Both the position numbers and the translations under genes were made by a program. Of a stretch of DNA of 46,522 nucleotides, positions 32,990 through 42,693 are shown piece by piece. A model generated the notes under the pieces. That model was not told the DNA's origin and did no database searches. It was given only the letters and a program-made list of their open reading frames with translations. Origin of the DNA: Oscillospiraceae bacterium. GTDB lineage: Bacteria > Bacillota > Clostridia > Oscillospirales > Ruminococcaceae. The first letter of the stretch is position 1. Every line of letters begins with the position of its first letter. The DNA is taken from NCBI GenBank assembly GCA_014799325.1, contig JAAVIE010000080.1:1-46522 (forward strand). The letters run 5' to 3'.

Positions 32990-35581
32990 ATGAGCGGTCT
33001 TGACATCGCATTCCGTGAATCGAAATGCGTGAACATAAGAATTGACCTCACAAGAGATATTCCCATAACTCTTTTGGACAAATACCATAATCTCAGCAAA
33101 AAGGACAAGAGAATGAACCTTAGGGAAGTTATCTACGCAGACGATTTCCCCGCCCTCGCCGACGCTTTCAGCGAAATTGTTTCGGGGCGAAAGAAAACCC
33201 TCGACGCTCACTGCCGCGTCAGGGTGGAGGACGACTACCGCTGGGTGTCTCTCAACTGCTCGGTGAAAAAAGATGCCTTCAACCGCTCCGAATATCTCAC
33301 AGGCTCAATGATCGACGTTTCCGAATATCTGGACGCTTCTGAAAATGAGTTTGGCATAGACGGAGTTAAGAAGAAAAAAGACATTATCGCCGAAAAAGAA
33401 GTTGATATACAGGACGACTCCCTTGACGAGATCTTAGGCGAGGACTACCTTTTGAGAATACAGCAGGCTTTGACGGTGACCAACGGCGTTCACTCCGCTA
33501 TTTACAACAAAGACGGTGAATTGATGCTCTCTCCTGCTGACGAAAAGGGCAATGTAATTTCCCTGAAGAAATTTAAGAATAAAATAAGCGAAGAAATAAG
33601 ATGCAACCACCGCTTAATGGCTGTTTGGACTGTGGCTTCCGATGATCCCGAGGTTCTGGAAAGGATCCGTCCGCTGCACAAGGTGCTGGCAGAGACTGTT
33701 TCACAGATCGCTAACGCCATTTTGGTTTTGTATGCCGAAATGGAAAATTCAAAGACTGCCAATCAGCAGCTTGGCAGCAATATTGAACAGCAAATTCTTC
33801 TCAATAACATATATACCATTATTCTTGAAAATAACAACGCGGACGAGGCTCTCACCGAGGTCATCAGGCTGGTGGGAGAGTACTTGAAGCTTGACCGCGT
33901 TTCCCTCTATCACTACGATTCCGACACCGGCTATACCGCTATCAATAAGGAATGGTCGGCAAAGGGTATTGATGTGGACTACCTCTTTAAAGTCGACGAA
34001 AACCCCAATCTTATGGAAGAGCTGAACTACTGCGATACATATTTTTCCAACAGCGGCTTTACCGAGACACAGAAGGTGGGTATCAAGTCCTTTGTTGTGT
34101 CGCAGTTAGCGGAAAACGGAAAGTTCGTGGGTCTGATATTCTATGAGACAATAAAGCAGGAGAGAATATGGAGCAGCGCAGACAAAAAGCTGCTGCGGAA
34201 CATTTCGCAGATCATCTCCACCATGCTTATCCGCTGCAATATGGACATTGCGCTGAGAGAGCAGAACAATCGCCTCAAAAAAATGGCTTATACCGATCCC
34301 CTTTTGGAGATCTCCAACCGTGCCGCCTTGGATCATGACTTGCAGCACCGTCTGAATAACGGACGTTCGGGGGCGGTGGTAGCTTTTAAGGTCACCAACG
34401 TCAGCACCTTGAACGAAGCCTTTGGACATATCCATTCCGACAAGCTGCTGAAAAAAATATCCGCATATTTGGACGAGCTTGAATTTAAGGGGAAAACCCT
34501 TTACCGTTTCAGCGGCAGCGTTCTCATGATGATAATTGCTGGAGGCGGCGTTGAGCAGGTGAGAGAGCTTATGAAGATCATCACCGACAGATTTACGGGC
34601 GCCTGGAAGATCGGTGAAGACGAGCATTTCCTCAGTATGAGCGCGGGGGCGGCTCTTTATCCCGACGATTCCTCCAACTGTGAGGGGTTGTACCGCTGCT
34701 CCACCCTGGCGATGTACCGCGCCGCAGAGGAAGAGCGTAACACCTACATCTTTTATTCCAAGGAATTGGAGGAAAGGGCAGGCGCAGTTTTCAATGCCGA
34801 GCAGAGATTAAGACGCGCCGTTCTCAACGATATGGAGGGCTTCAGTGTAAGCTACATGCCCATAGCCGACACCGAGGGCAATATCAACGCTCTTGAAGCG
34901 GTGGTGAGCTGGGTAGACCGCGAAAACGGCAAGATGCCCGCAGGACGGGTTATAAAGCTGGCTGAGAGCATAGGCATAGATGAGCTGATAGATTCCTGGG
35001 TAATCAACAATGCCTGCGCCTTTTTGCGGGAAGTTATTGATATGACAGGCTGTGAGGGGCTGGTTATGAACATAAACCTCACCTCTCACGAATTAAGGCG
35101 TTCCTCGGTGTACGACACGGTAAAAGCCGCTGCGCAGACCTTCGGGCTAAAGGCAGGCAATATAGCTGTGGAGATCCCCGAAAAAGCGCAGCTTAAAATA
35201 GAGAACAATTTCGGTATCGCCCTTAACGAATTCAAAAACGCAGGGGTAAGGGTGGTAATTGACGACTTCGGAAGAGAGTATATGTCGCTGACTGCCCTGA
35301 AAAGCGATATGGCAGACGTGATCAAGATAAGGGCGGAGCAGTTCTGCGGCGGCGACGAGTTTGACAGAGCGGCGCTGAAAAGCGTCATAATGCTGGCTCA
35401 CAACAGGGGCATTTCCGTCTGTGTAAAGCATATCGAGACTAAAGAGCAGTATGAGACAGCCAAGGCATTCTTTGTGGATCATCTCCAAGGATCTTATCTG
35501 TTCCCATGCTCCGACGAGGACAGTATAAAGAGGATCTGCTCCGAGTTTAACACATCTGTGGCTGTTCCTAAATGGCAGTAA
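32990..35581 (+). CDS. GGDEF/EAL protein with degenerate catalytic motifs
   Basis: The 863-residue soluble protein has a PAS-like N-terminus (about 20-115), a GAF-like region (about 270-425), a GGDEF fold (about 440-590) and an EAL fold (about 605-860). The GGDEF signature is replaced by SGSVL near 508, so diguanylate cyclase activity is not expected. In the EAL domain the motif reads EAV (about 636); Asn (NINLT), Glu (EIPEK), Asp pair (IDDFG), Lys (VIKIR), Glu (IETKE) and Gln (LQGSY) positions survive, but the KID Asp is Arg. It may be a c-di-GMP hydrolase or, more likely, receptor. Confidence 0.9.
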   Translation: MSGLDIAFRESKCVNIRIDLTRDIPITLLDKYHNLSKKDKRMNLREVIYADDFPALADAFSEIVSGRKKTLDAHCRVRVEDDYRWVSLNCSVKKDAFNRSEYLTGSMIDVSEYLDASENEFGIDGVKKKKDIIAEKEVDIQDDSLDEILGEDYLLRIQQALTVTNGVHSAIYNKDGELMLSPADEKGNVISLKKFKNKISEEIRCNHRLMAVWTVASDDPEVLERIRPLHKVLAETVSQIANAILVLYAEMENSKTANQQLGSNIEQQILLNNIYTIILENNNADEALTEVIRLVGEYLKLDRVSLYHYDSDTGYTAINKEWSAKGIDVDYLFKVDENPNLMEELNYCDTYFSNSGFTETQKVGIKSFVVSQLAENGKFVGLIFYETIKQERIWSSADKKLLRNISQIISTMLIRCNMDIALREQNNRLKKMAYTDPLLEISNRAALDHDLQHRLNNGRSGAVVAFKVTNVSTLNEAFGHIHSDKLLKKISAYLDELEFKGKTLYRFSGSVLMMIIAGGGVEQVRELMKIITDRFTGAWKIGEDEHFLSMSAGAALYPDDSSNCEGLYRCSTLAMYRAAEEERNTYIFYSKELEERAGAVFNAEQRLRRAVLNDMEGFSVSYMPIADTEGNINALEAVVSWVDRENGKMPAGRVIKLAESIGIDELIDSWVINNACAFLREVIDMTGCEGLVMNINLTSHELRRSSVYDTVKAAAQTFGLKAGNIAVEIPEKAQLKIENNFGIALNEFKNAGVRVVIDDFGREYMSLTALKSDMADVIKIRAEQFCGGDEFDRAALKSVIMLAHNRGISVCVKHIETKEQYETAKAFFVDHLQGSYLFPCSDEDSIKRICSEFNTSVAVPKWQ

Positions 35582-35593
35582 ACTACTTGTATA

Positions 35594-35631
35594 AAAAGTC
35601 AAAGCAAACGTAAAAAAGCTTTGACTTTTTG
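35594..35631 (+). terminator. Intrinsic terminator after the GGDEF/EAL gene
   Basis: AAAAAGTCAAAGC (35594-35606) pairs perfectly with GCTTTGACTTTTT (35619-35631). Confidence 0.88.
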
Positions 35632-35669
35632 TCACTTTATAATAAATTTTCAGGAATAAATTACAGCTA

Positions 35670-35698
35670 TTGAAAAAAATTAGTAAAAAGTATATAAT
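35670..35698 (+). promoter_or_regulatory. Promoter of the ftsW/rodA-like gene
   Basis: TTGAAA (35670-35675), 17-base spacer, TATAAT (35693-35698), about 45 bases before the ATG. Confidence 0.88.
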
Positions 35699-35743
35699 AA
35701 TACTGGTAAGATATGAGAAATTTTAAAGGGATCTTTACTTTTT

Positions 35744-36898
35744 ATGATAAAAACGATTTTTAAAAACATTCTTGAATATATAAAAGGTCTTGACAAGCTG
35801 CTGATCCTGCTGTGCGCTGCCGCCAGCAGCTTCGGTATTCTTCTGCTGTACAGTATGTATTACAACGACTTTGCAGGTGTCAGCGGACGTTATTACAAGA
35901 CCCAGATCGCAGCTTTGGTGATAGGTTTTGCGGTAATGCTTATCATTGCGGCTATCGACTACAAGTTTATATCAAAAATATGGTTTTTGTACGCCCCGGT
36001 GGCGCTTATCCTCACCTTGCTGCTTTTTACAAGTCTTGGACAGGGCGTTGAGGGCGCGGACGACATAGGCTGGCTGAAAATAGGCTCAATAACCATACAG
36101 CCCTCGGAATTGCTGAAGGACGCCTTTATAATGACCTTTGCCACTCACCTCAATAAGGTGGGGAAGGATATGAACCGCCTGCCACATTTTCTGCTGCTGT
36201 GCGTTCACGGAATGATACCCGTAGGACTTATCGCATTGCAGGGTGACGACGGTACCGCTGTGGTCTTTGTATTTATCTTTGTGGCAATGCTGCTGGTAGC
36301 AGGCTTGGGACTTAGGTACATTCTTTTAGGCTGTGCAGCGGTTCCTGCCGTTGTATATGTGGCGTGGAACTATATAATGCAGCCCCACCATAAGCTGAGA
36401 TTTTTGGTGCTTTTCGACCCCGAATTGCAGGAGCAGCAGATCAAGCACATCTGGTATCAGCAGTATTGGGGAAGAATAGCCCTGGGCAGCGGAAAAATGA
36501 CAGGCGTGGGGCTTTTCGGTGGAGATTATGTGTACACCTCTTTTATACAAAATGACTTTATTTTTGCCTATATCGGTAATGCTCTGGGATTTGTGGGCTG
36601 TATAGGCACAGTAGTATTGCTTTTGCTTATTTGTATGAAGATATACATGAATAGCGTTCAGTCCAAGGATAAATTGGGGCAGCTTATCTGCATTGGAGTA
36701 TTTTCAATGATACTTGTTCACTCCATTCTTAATATAGGCATGGTGCTGGCGGTAATGCCCGTAATAGGCATACCTCTCCCATTTATCAGCGCGGGAGGTA
36801 CTTCTACAGTTTCCCTTTATGTGGCTATGGGATTGGTGCTTAGCGTATACGGACACAGGAGCAAAAAATATCATCTTTTCTATACGGAAAAGGATTGA
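35744..36898 (+). CDS. FtsW/RodA/SpoVE-family glycosyltransferase
   Basis: The 384-residue polytopic protein (about ten membrane helices) matches the SEDS family: ILLLYSMYYNDF near the start, GSITIQPSELLKDAFI, an Asp in QGDDGTA (catalytic region), PHHKLRF loop, and C-terminal LPFISAGGTSTV. SEDS enzymes polymerise lipid II into glycan strands, either for elongation (RodA) or division (FtsW). The length and single-gene context suggest RodA, but no PBP2 gene is adjacent; FtsW or SpoVE cannot be excluded. Confidence 0.87.
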   Translation: MIKTIFKNILEYIKGLDKLLILLCAAASSFGILLLYSMYYNDFAGVSGRYYKTQIAALVIGFAVMLIIAAIDYKFISKIWFLYAPVALILTLLLFTSLGQGVEGADDIGWLKIGSITIQPSELLKDAFIMTFATHLNKVGKDMNRLPHFLLLCVHGMIPVGLIALQGDDGTAVVFVFIFVAMLLVAGLGLRYILLGCAAVPAVVYVAWNYIMQPHHKLRFLVLFDPELQEQQIKHIWYQQYWGRIALGSGKMTGVGLFGGDYVYTSFIQNDFIFAYIGNALGFVGCIGTVVLLLLICMKIYMNSVQSKDKLGQLICIGVFSMILVHSILNIGMVLAVMPVIGIPLPFISAGGTSTVSLYVAMGLVLSVYGHRSKKYHLFYTEKD

Positions 36899-36961
36899 CA
36901 GAAAATACCAAACAAAAAAGTAACAAACATATAATAAAACCAAAATGAAAGGAAAAATCAA

Positions 36962-38248
36962 ATGGTAAAAGTTGAATCAATAGACGGTTTGTATCCGTCC
37001 AAGGATCTCGATTATCAGAGGGAACGGTACAACAAAGCGGTAGAAGCGTATGCAAACTATTACGGCGGTATCAGCGAGGGGTTCAGACTGTTTTCCGCCC
37101 CGGGCAGAACCGAAGTCGGAGGAAACCACACCGACCACAATCACGGAAAGGTGCTGGCTGCCAGCGTAAACCTTGACGTTGTGGCAGTTGTTGAGCCTCT
37201 GGACGAGCTCAAGATCGTTTTAAAGAGCGAGGGCTTTGACGAAAGCTCCATAAATCTTGAGGAGCTTGACCCCAAGGAAGAGGAAAAGAACACCGCCGAC
37301 GCGCTTATCAGAGGTGTTGCGGCTGGCTTTAAGAAAAACGGCTGCAAGATCGGCGGATTTAAAGCCTATACCACCACCAATGTACTTAAAGGAAGCGGTT
37401 TAAGCTCCTCTGCGGCATTTGAAGTCCTTGTGGGAAATATACTCAACAGTCTTTATAATAACGGAAATGTCAGCGCCATAAAGATCGCCCAGATCGCTCA
37501 ATATTCCGAAAACGTATTTTTCGGCAAGCCCAGCGGTCTTATGGATCAGATGGCTTCCTCGGTAGGCGGCTTTGTTGCCATTGACTTTAAGGATACCGCC
37601 AGCCCCATTATCGAAAAGATAAATCTTGACTTTGACGCTTTTGACCACGCATTGTGTATTATAGATACCAAGGGAAATCACGCTGATCTTACACCCGATT
37701 ATGCCGCTATTCCACAGGAAATGAAAGCTATTGCAGGTCATTTCTCCGTTGAATATCTCCGTCAGCTTTGCCGTGAGGATATTATACTTAACCTGGATCT
37801 TCTCCGTTCCGAGTTCGGTGACAGAGCGGTGCTGCGTTCTCTCCACTTCTTTGACGAAAACGAGAGAGTTGACAGGCTTGTTCATGCGCTGAAAACCCAC
37901 GATTTTGAAGCGTTTTTAGGCTCTATAAAGGAAAGCGGAAACAGCTCCTACAAGTTTTTGCAGAACGTTTTCTCGGTAAATGATGTAAAAAATCAGGGCT
38001 TGGGAATAGGTCTGAATGTAGCAGAGGGCGTTCTGAACCGTAAGGGCGCTTCCCGCGTGCATGGCGGCGGTTTTGCAGGCACGATCCAGGCTTTTGTGCC
38101 CTTGGATCTGCTTAAAGAATTCAAAATGTCCATGGAAAAGGTGTTCGGCGGCGGCTCCTGTCACGTTCTCAGCATCAGGAGAATAGGCGGCTGCGAAGTT
38201 GACAAAGAGAGCATCAAGCCTGTTGTTGAGGAAGAAAACTCATATTAA
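36962..38248 (+). CDS. Galactokinase-like GHMP sugar kinase
   Basis: The 428-residue GHMP kinase has the N-terminal sugar motif GRTEVGGNHTDHNHG (about 48-62) and the ATP loop GSGLSSSAA (about 145), plus a C-terminal GGGFAGTIQAF block. In canonical galactokinase the first motif reads GR-N-IGEHTDY; here Glu of GEH is Asn and Tyr is His, while the HTD Asp is kept. It should phosphorylate galactose or a close sugar at C1; specificity is uncertain. No other Leloir genes are near. Confidence 0.85.
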   Translation: MVKVESIDGLYPSKDLDYQRERYNKAVEAYANYYGGISEGFRLFSAPGRTEVGGNHTDHNHGKVLAASVNLDVVAVVEPLDELKIVLKSEGFDESSINLEELDPKEEEKNTADALIRGVAAGFKKNGCKIGGFKAYTTTNVLKGSGLSSSAAFEVLVGNILNSLYNNGNVSAIKIAQIAQYSENVFFGKPSGLMDQMASSVGGFVAIDFKDTASPIIEKINLDFDAFDHALCIIDTKGNHADLTPDYAAIPQEMKAIAGHFSVEYLRQLCREDIILNLDLLRSEFGDRAVLRSLHFFDENERVDRLVHALKTHDFEAFLGSIKESGNSSYKFLQNVFSVNDVKNQGLGIGLNVAEGVLNRKGASRVHGGGFAGTIQAFVPLDLLKEFKMSMEKVFGGGSCHVLSIRRIGGCEVDKESIKPVVEEENSY

Positions 38249-38253
38249 AACAT

Positions 38254-38286
38254 TTATGGCGTGTTTCTGTCTGAAACACGCCATAA
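38254..38286. terminator. Hairpin terminator between convergent genes
   Basis: TTATGGCGTGTTT (38254-38266) pairs perfectly with AAACACGCCATAA (38274-38286), between the sugar-kinase and hflX stops. Confidence 0.8.
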
Positions 38287-38305
38287 GTAAAAATATTTAT
38301 GGAAA

Positions 38306-39568
38306 TTACTTTACTTCATACTCCGAAAGCTCTTTTAAAATAGCAATATCGGCTAAAGCGTCGATCTCTATCCCGTTTTCGGTGTACTCCTCGGAAAAGA
38401 CCTTGCCTTTCTCCCTTATTTTGGAGGAAAGCCCCGCTTTGTCGTAGGGAAGCAGCAGCCTGATACGCTTTGAGGTTTCCTTAAGATTTTCGGAGATCGC
38501 CTTTAGCAGCCTGTCAAAGCCTTCTCCCGTCTTAGCGCAGATCTTGACGGTATCCTTGCTTTCGGGTATCTCGTTTTCTATAAGATCACACTTGTTAAGG
38601 ACGTTCACCACGGGGATCTCTCCGCAGCCAAGCTCCGATAAAAGAGTTTGGGTGGTCTGTGTCTTTTCTGCGGCCTCGTTGTCGCTGATGTCTATGACAT
38701 GAAGGATTATATCGGCGCTTGCTGCTTCTTCAAGAGTGGACTTAAAGGCTTCCACCAGGTTGTGGGGTAAGCGTCTGATAAGTCCTACCGTGTCTATGAC
38801 AAGGACTGTTCTTCCGTCGGGCAGCTCGATCCCTCTTGAAGTAAGGTCGAGAGTGGCGAAAAGCTTATCTTCGGCTAATACGTCCGCTCCTGCAAGATTA
38901 TTCAGCAAAGTGGACTTGCCTGCGTTGGTGTAGCCCACAATGGCGGCAGTGAGAACGCTGTCTTTCTTTCTTCGTGACCGTGAGAACTCTCTCCGCTTTT
39001 CAAGCTCTTTGAGGTTTTCTTCCAGCTTGTCGATCCTGCTGCGGATATGGCGTCTGTCGGTTTCCAGCTGTGTTTCACCGGGACCTCTTGTGCCGATACC
39101 GCCGCCTAATCTTGACATAGATGCGCCGATTCCTGCAAGGCGGGGAAGGCGGTATTTGAGCTGTGCCAGCTCTACTTGCAGTTTACCCTCGTTTGTAACG
39201 GCTCTTCCTGCAAAAATATCAAGGATCAGCATGGTGCGGTCGATGACCCTTACTTCCACTACGTCCTCAATATTTCTGATACGGGAAGCGGTAAGCTCGC
39301 AGTCAAAAATAATAAGGTCGGCGTTAAGCTGTTCGGCGGTTTCCTTTAATTCCTGCACCTTGCCCTCTCCCAAAAGGGTGGCGGGGTTAGGTGAGGGCAG
39401 CTTTTGTATGATCTGAGCCACCACCTCAGCCCCTGCGGTCTTAGCCAACTCCTCCAATTCGTTCATAGAGGACTCGGCATCATATTCTCCGCAGTCAACA
39501 GCGGCAAGAATGGCTCTTGCTCTTAAATTTTCGCTTTTTATTTCGTTAAGTGTTTTATTTTCAGTCAT
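38306..39568 (-). CDS. hflX: Ribosome-associated GTPase HflX
   Basis: The 420-residue protein has the HflX N-terminal domain (NPATLLGEGKVQELK; IRNIEDVVEVRVIDRTMLILDIFA), a glycine-rich linker (SRLGGGIGTRGPGETQLE), and a GTPase domain with P-loop GYTNAGKST (about 210), DTVGLI and NKCD. HflX binds stalled 50S subunits and helps split or rescue ribosomes under stress. The ATG at 39568 has GGAGG upstream; the in-frame TTG at 39583 would place the start inside that site. It is divergent from nadB. Confidence 0.93.
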   Translation of the reverse strand: MTENKTLNEIKSENLRARAILAAVDCGEYDAESSMNELEELAKTAGAEVVAQIIQKLPSPNPATLLGEGKVQELKETAEQLNADLIIFDCELTASRIRNIEDVVEVRVIDRTMLILDIFAGRAVTNEGKLQVELAQLKYRLPRLAGIGASMSRLGGGIGTRGPGETQLETDRRHIRSRIDKLEENLKELEKRREFSRSRRKKDSVLTAAIVGYTNAGKSTLLNNLAGADVLAEDKLFATLDLTSRGIELPDGRTVLVIDTVGLIRRLPHNLVEAFKSTLEEAASADIILHVIDISDNEAAEKTQTTQTLLSELGCGEIPVVNVLNKCDLIENEIPESKDTVKICAKTGEGFDRLLKAISENLKETSKRIRLLLPYDKAGLSSKIREKGKVFSEEYTENGIEIDALADIAILKELSEYEVK

Positions 39569-39763
39569 ATATTTTACCTCCAAAGGACAGATTTTGTTTA
39601 GTGTTTAATTGTCAGTCGGTAAAAATCAGTAAATAATCATTTCTATCTCCTCCTTTGGCATAGATTTTTGTCAGTCGTTAATGTGAATGAAAATGATCAA
39701 TTTAATCAACCCCCTTAAAATAATATAAAATTTTCGCCTTAAAGGCAAAAGGAGATGCTTGCA

Positions 39764-41248
39764 ATGCAATTTGAAAAATTCGACGTAATAATCGTAGGTT
39801 CGGGGGTAGCGGGACTTTACTGCGCTCTGAACCTTAACCGCGCTCTTAAGATCCTCATGATCTCCAAAAAAGAGCTTACTCTCTGTAATTCAGCCCTTGC
39901 ACAGGGCGGAGTAGCGGCGGTAATGAACCCCAAGGACGACGACTATTCACTCCATATCAAGGATACCTTGATCGCAGGCGGCTACAAGAATGATATGAAC
40001 AATCTTAAAATTCTTGTAGAGCAAGGCCCCACCGACGTCAAGAACCTGATAAAATACGGAGTGGATTTTGACAGAAATGCGGACGGCTCGGTAAACCTCA
40101 CCTTGGAAGGCGGACATTCACGCCACCGCATAGCCCACCATAAGGACAGCACGGGCTTTGAGATAGTCACCGCTCTTATCGACCAGACCTTAAAGCTGAA
40201 AAACCTCACCATTCTTGAAAACGCTCACCTTTTGGGACTGGAAAAGGCAGATGAGGATTTTCACCTTGATATCTTCAAATCGGGCAAGCACCACTATTAT
40301 ACCACAAAAGCGGTGGTTTTGGCAACAGGTGGAATAGGCAGAGTTTACGATTATACCACAAATTCAGCCATTGCCACAGGCGACGGCATACAGTTTGCTT
40401 ATAATGTTGGCGCAAGAATAAAGCATCTCAGCTACATTCAGTTCCACCCCACCGCCTTTGCCGACAAGAAAAACCGCGAGTGCTTTTTGGTGTCCGAGGC
40501 GGTAAGAGGCGAGGGTGCATATCTCCTCAACGGCAACAAGGAAAGGTTCATGCACAAGTATGAGCCCGAGAGAAAGGAGCTTGCTCCCCGCGACGTAGTC
40601 TCACAGTGTATGATGAAGGAGCAGGAGACTATCGGCAGCGACGAGTTTTGGCTCGATATTTCCTACAAAGACCCCGAATTTGTGAAAAACAGATTCCCCA
40701 TGATATATCAAAGAGTTTTGGAAAAAGGCTACGATATGACAAAGGGACCTATCCCCATTTACCCCTGCCAGCATTATCTTATGGGAGGAATTGATGTGGA
40801 CGGCAACGGCGCAACTACCGTAAAGGGCTTGTACGCCGCAGGAGAATGCGCTCACACAGGCGTACACGGTCTGAACCGACTTGCGTCTAACTCTCTTTTG
40901 GAGGCTCTTGTGTTCAGCCGCCTTATTGCCGAGCAGATAAACCTTACCACCCCTGCCGCAAGAGAATACGGCTTTGTTGAGGGAGAAATGCGCAGTCCCG
41001 AGGGAGAGGAGCTGCCCAAGGGCATCAGAACAGAGATCAGACATATTATGCAGAAGTCCTATTTTGTTGTACCCAACTATGAAGAAGCGGCAAAGGGTTT
41101 TGCGCGTGTAAGCGAGATCAAGGAAATGCTGGATAAGGGCAATTACGCCCTCACTCCCGATTATATCGAGGCCAAATCCCTTGCCACCATCGCTTATATA
41201 GTTTTAGGCGAGGTTGCCGCAAGGGGCAGAGGAGAGAATATAGATTAA
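39764..41248 (+). CDS. nadB: L-aspartate oxidase
   Basis: The 494-residue FAD flavoprotein has a dinucleotide-binding GSGVAGLYCAL (about 13-23), SALAQGGVAAV, the QFHPTAF segment, the RGEGAYL block, and the HGLNRLASNSLLEALVF signature. It oxidises L-aspartate to iminoaspartate, the first step in NAD synthesis; nadA and nadC are not in the window. ATG 39755 abuts GGAG, so ATG 39764 (spacing nine) is preferred. Between it and hflX are direct GTCAGTCG repeats and a GCCTT/AAGGC hairpin before the ribosome site. Confidence 0.93.
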   Translation: MQFEKFDVIIVGSGVAGLYCALNLNRALKILMISKKELTLCNSALAQGGVAAVMNPKDDDYSLHIKDTLIAGGYKNDMNNLKILVEQGPTDVKNLIKYGVDFDRNADGSVNLTLEGGHSRHRIAHHKDSTGFEIVTALIDQTLKLKNLTILENAHLLGLEKADEDFHLDIFKSGKHHYYTTKAVVLATGGIGRVYDYTTNSAIATGDGIQFAYNVGARIKHLSYIQFHPTAFADKKNRECFLVSEAVRGEGAYLLNGNKERFMHKYEPERKELAPRDVVSQCMMKEQETIGSDEFWLDISYKDPEFVKNRFPMIYQRVLEKGYDMTKGPIPIYPCQHYLMGGIDVDGNGATTVKGLYAAGECAHTGVHGLNRLASNSLLEALVFSRLIAEQINLTTPAAREYGFVEGEMRSPEGEELPKGIRTEIRHIMQKSYFVVPNYEEAAKGFARVSEIKEMLDKGNYALTPDYIEAKSLATIAYIVLGEVAARGRGENID

Positions 41249-41266
41249 AAATAAGGGGGAACGCCT

Positions 41267-41797
41267 GTGAAAAAGCTTTTGGCGGTCATAATGTGCTTTA
41301 TTATTTCTTTGGGAATAACGGGCTGCGAGATACCCAAAGCGGTGGATCCCGACTATGCCGACGCTCAAAAGACCATGGAGTTTTTAGCGGACGCCATAGA
41401 GAGGAAGGACGCTGAGGCTATCAAGGAAAAATTCTCCCCCTATGCCAAGGAGCATATCTATAATTTCAGCAAAAAGATAGACCGCCTTATCGAGGAATTT
41501 CCCCAGTGGAGCGGTGAATATGAGATCACCGCCACCTATCAGCGCTGGTCCAATCACGGGAAGATAACTTATATGCACACCCCCTCTTTTGATTTCAGTG
41601 ATGAGAATTCAAGCTACCGGTTTAGGGTCATCTACTATACCGAATCCGACGAGGATAAGTCAAAGTTAGGATATTACTCTATTCAGATATTTGACAGGCT
41701 GGCGGAGGATTATTCAAAAGAGGTCTATATGCACGGGGTGGAGGACGAGCCTGATATTTGGCTTTGGGATTATACTGAGAGTGAGCTGTATTATTGA
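41267..41797 (+). CDS. DUF5104-like lipoprotein
   Basis: The 176-residue protein starts with a signal peptide and lipobox (GITGC, Cys20). The mature part has a helical DAQKTMEFLADAIERKDAEAIKEKFS segment, then a strand-rich region with YFS-like FRVIYYTESDEDKSK, resembling DUF5104/NTF2-like lipoproteins of Clostridia. It is outside the membrane; function unknown. GTG start at 41267, eight bases after GGGG; 18 bases past nadB, so probably co-transcribed. Confidence 0.8.
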   Translation: MKKLLAVIMCFIISLGITGCEIPKAVDPDYADAQKTMEFLADAIERKDAEAIKEKFSPYAKEHIYNFSKKIDRLIEEFPQWSGEYEITATYQRWSNHGKITYMHTPSFDFSDENSSYRFRVIYYTESDEDKSKLGYYSIQIFDRLAEDYSKEVYMHGVEDEPDIWLWDYTESELYY

Positions 41798-41847
41798 GGA
41801 AAGAAAGGGTTTGAAGCGGCAAAATACAAAGGAGAGGGGCTGATTAT

Positions 41848-42666
41848 ATGGACGATCTTACTTTGATGTTATCAATAATCTCATGCGTAATAGTGGGAAT
41901 ACCCATACTCATTCTGATCCTTTGGAAACTGATCACTGCTTCAAAAAGCAGAAAAAAGCCTCAGCAAAAAGATACATCTGATGAAATACCGACCGCAGAA
42001 GAGAAAGTATATAGGGTGCCGAAGCCTGTCGAAAAAGAAAGATATTTCCCCCTGCCTGTCAATGCCGATACCTATGGAGAGTATCAGATCTATGAAAGCT
42101 TAAAGGATTATGAGAAGCAGGGTTGTAGGTTTCTATTCCATCTTTATATCCCGGTAAACAGAGAAGAGGTCACGGAAATTGACGCTTTGATGATCTCGCC
42201 CAAGGGGATTTTTGTGTTTGAGAGCAAAAATTTCAAAGGCTATGTAAGAGGTGGTGAAAACGACCGAATGTGGGGTCAGGCAAAGACAGACAAAGAGGGC
42301 AACAGCAAAAATATCAAATTCTACAACCCCATTATGCAGAATGAAATGCACATGAAATGCCTGAACAGAGTTCTGGACTTCAAATATCCCCTTTTTTCCA
42401 TAGTGGTGTTTTCGGAGGAATGCGTATTGACTGATGATATCGACTTTTCACAGGGAAATACACATGTGGTATCAATAAGTGAATTAAAGGAAGAGGTAGA
42501 TACCTTCTACAAATATATGATGCCCGAACGCTCCGATTCCGAAATAGATATTGAAGCGGTAAGCAGATACCTTTACAGATACACAAAAGTCAGCGATAAT
42601 GTAAAAGCCAAACACATACAAAATATAAAAGATAAATACGAGTCGGAAAGTGCTGTTTATAAATAG
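41848..42666 (+). CDS. NERD-domain (nuclease-related) membrane protein
   Basis: The 272-residue protein has an N-terminal membrane helix (about 6-30), a charged linker, then a NERD domain (about 75-200) with conserved EIDALMISPKGIFVFESKN, whose Asp and Glu-x-Lys positions match the PD-(D/E)XK nuclease pattern. A helical C-terminus follows. NERD proteins are thought to cut or bind DNA; the role is unproven. It starts 51 bases after the lipoprotein stop and is followed at 28 bases by an immunity-like gene series. Confidence 0.85.
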   Translation: MDDLTLMLSIISCVIVGIPILILILWKLITASKSRKKPQQKDTSDEIPTAEEKVYRVPKPVEKERYFPLPVNADTYGEYQIYESLKDYEKQGCRFLFHLYIPVNREEVTEIDALMISPKGIFVFESKNFKGYVRGGENDRMWGQAKTDKEGNSKNIKFYNPIMQNEMHMKCLNRVLDFKYPLFSIVVFSEECVLTDDIDFSQGNTHVVSISELKEEVDTFYKYMMPERSDSEIDIEAVSRYLYRYTKVSDNVKAKHIQNIKDKYESESAVYK

Positions 42667-42693
42667 TACTACATATAAAAGGATCATTAGCTT

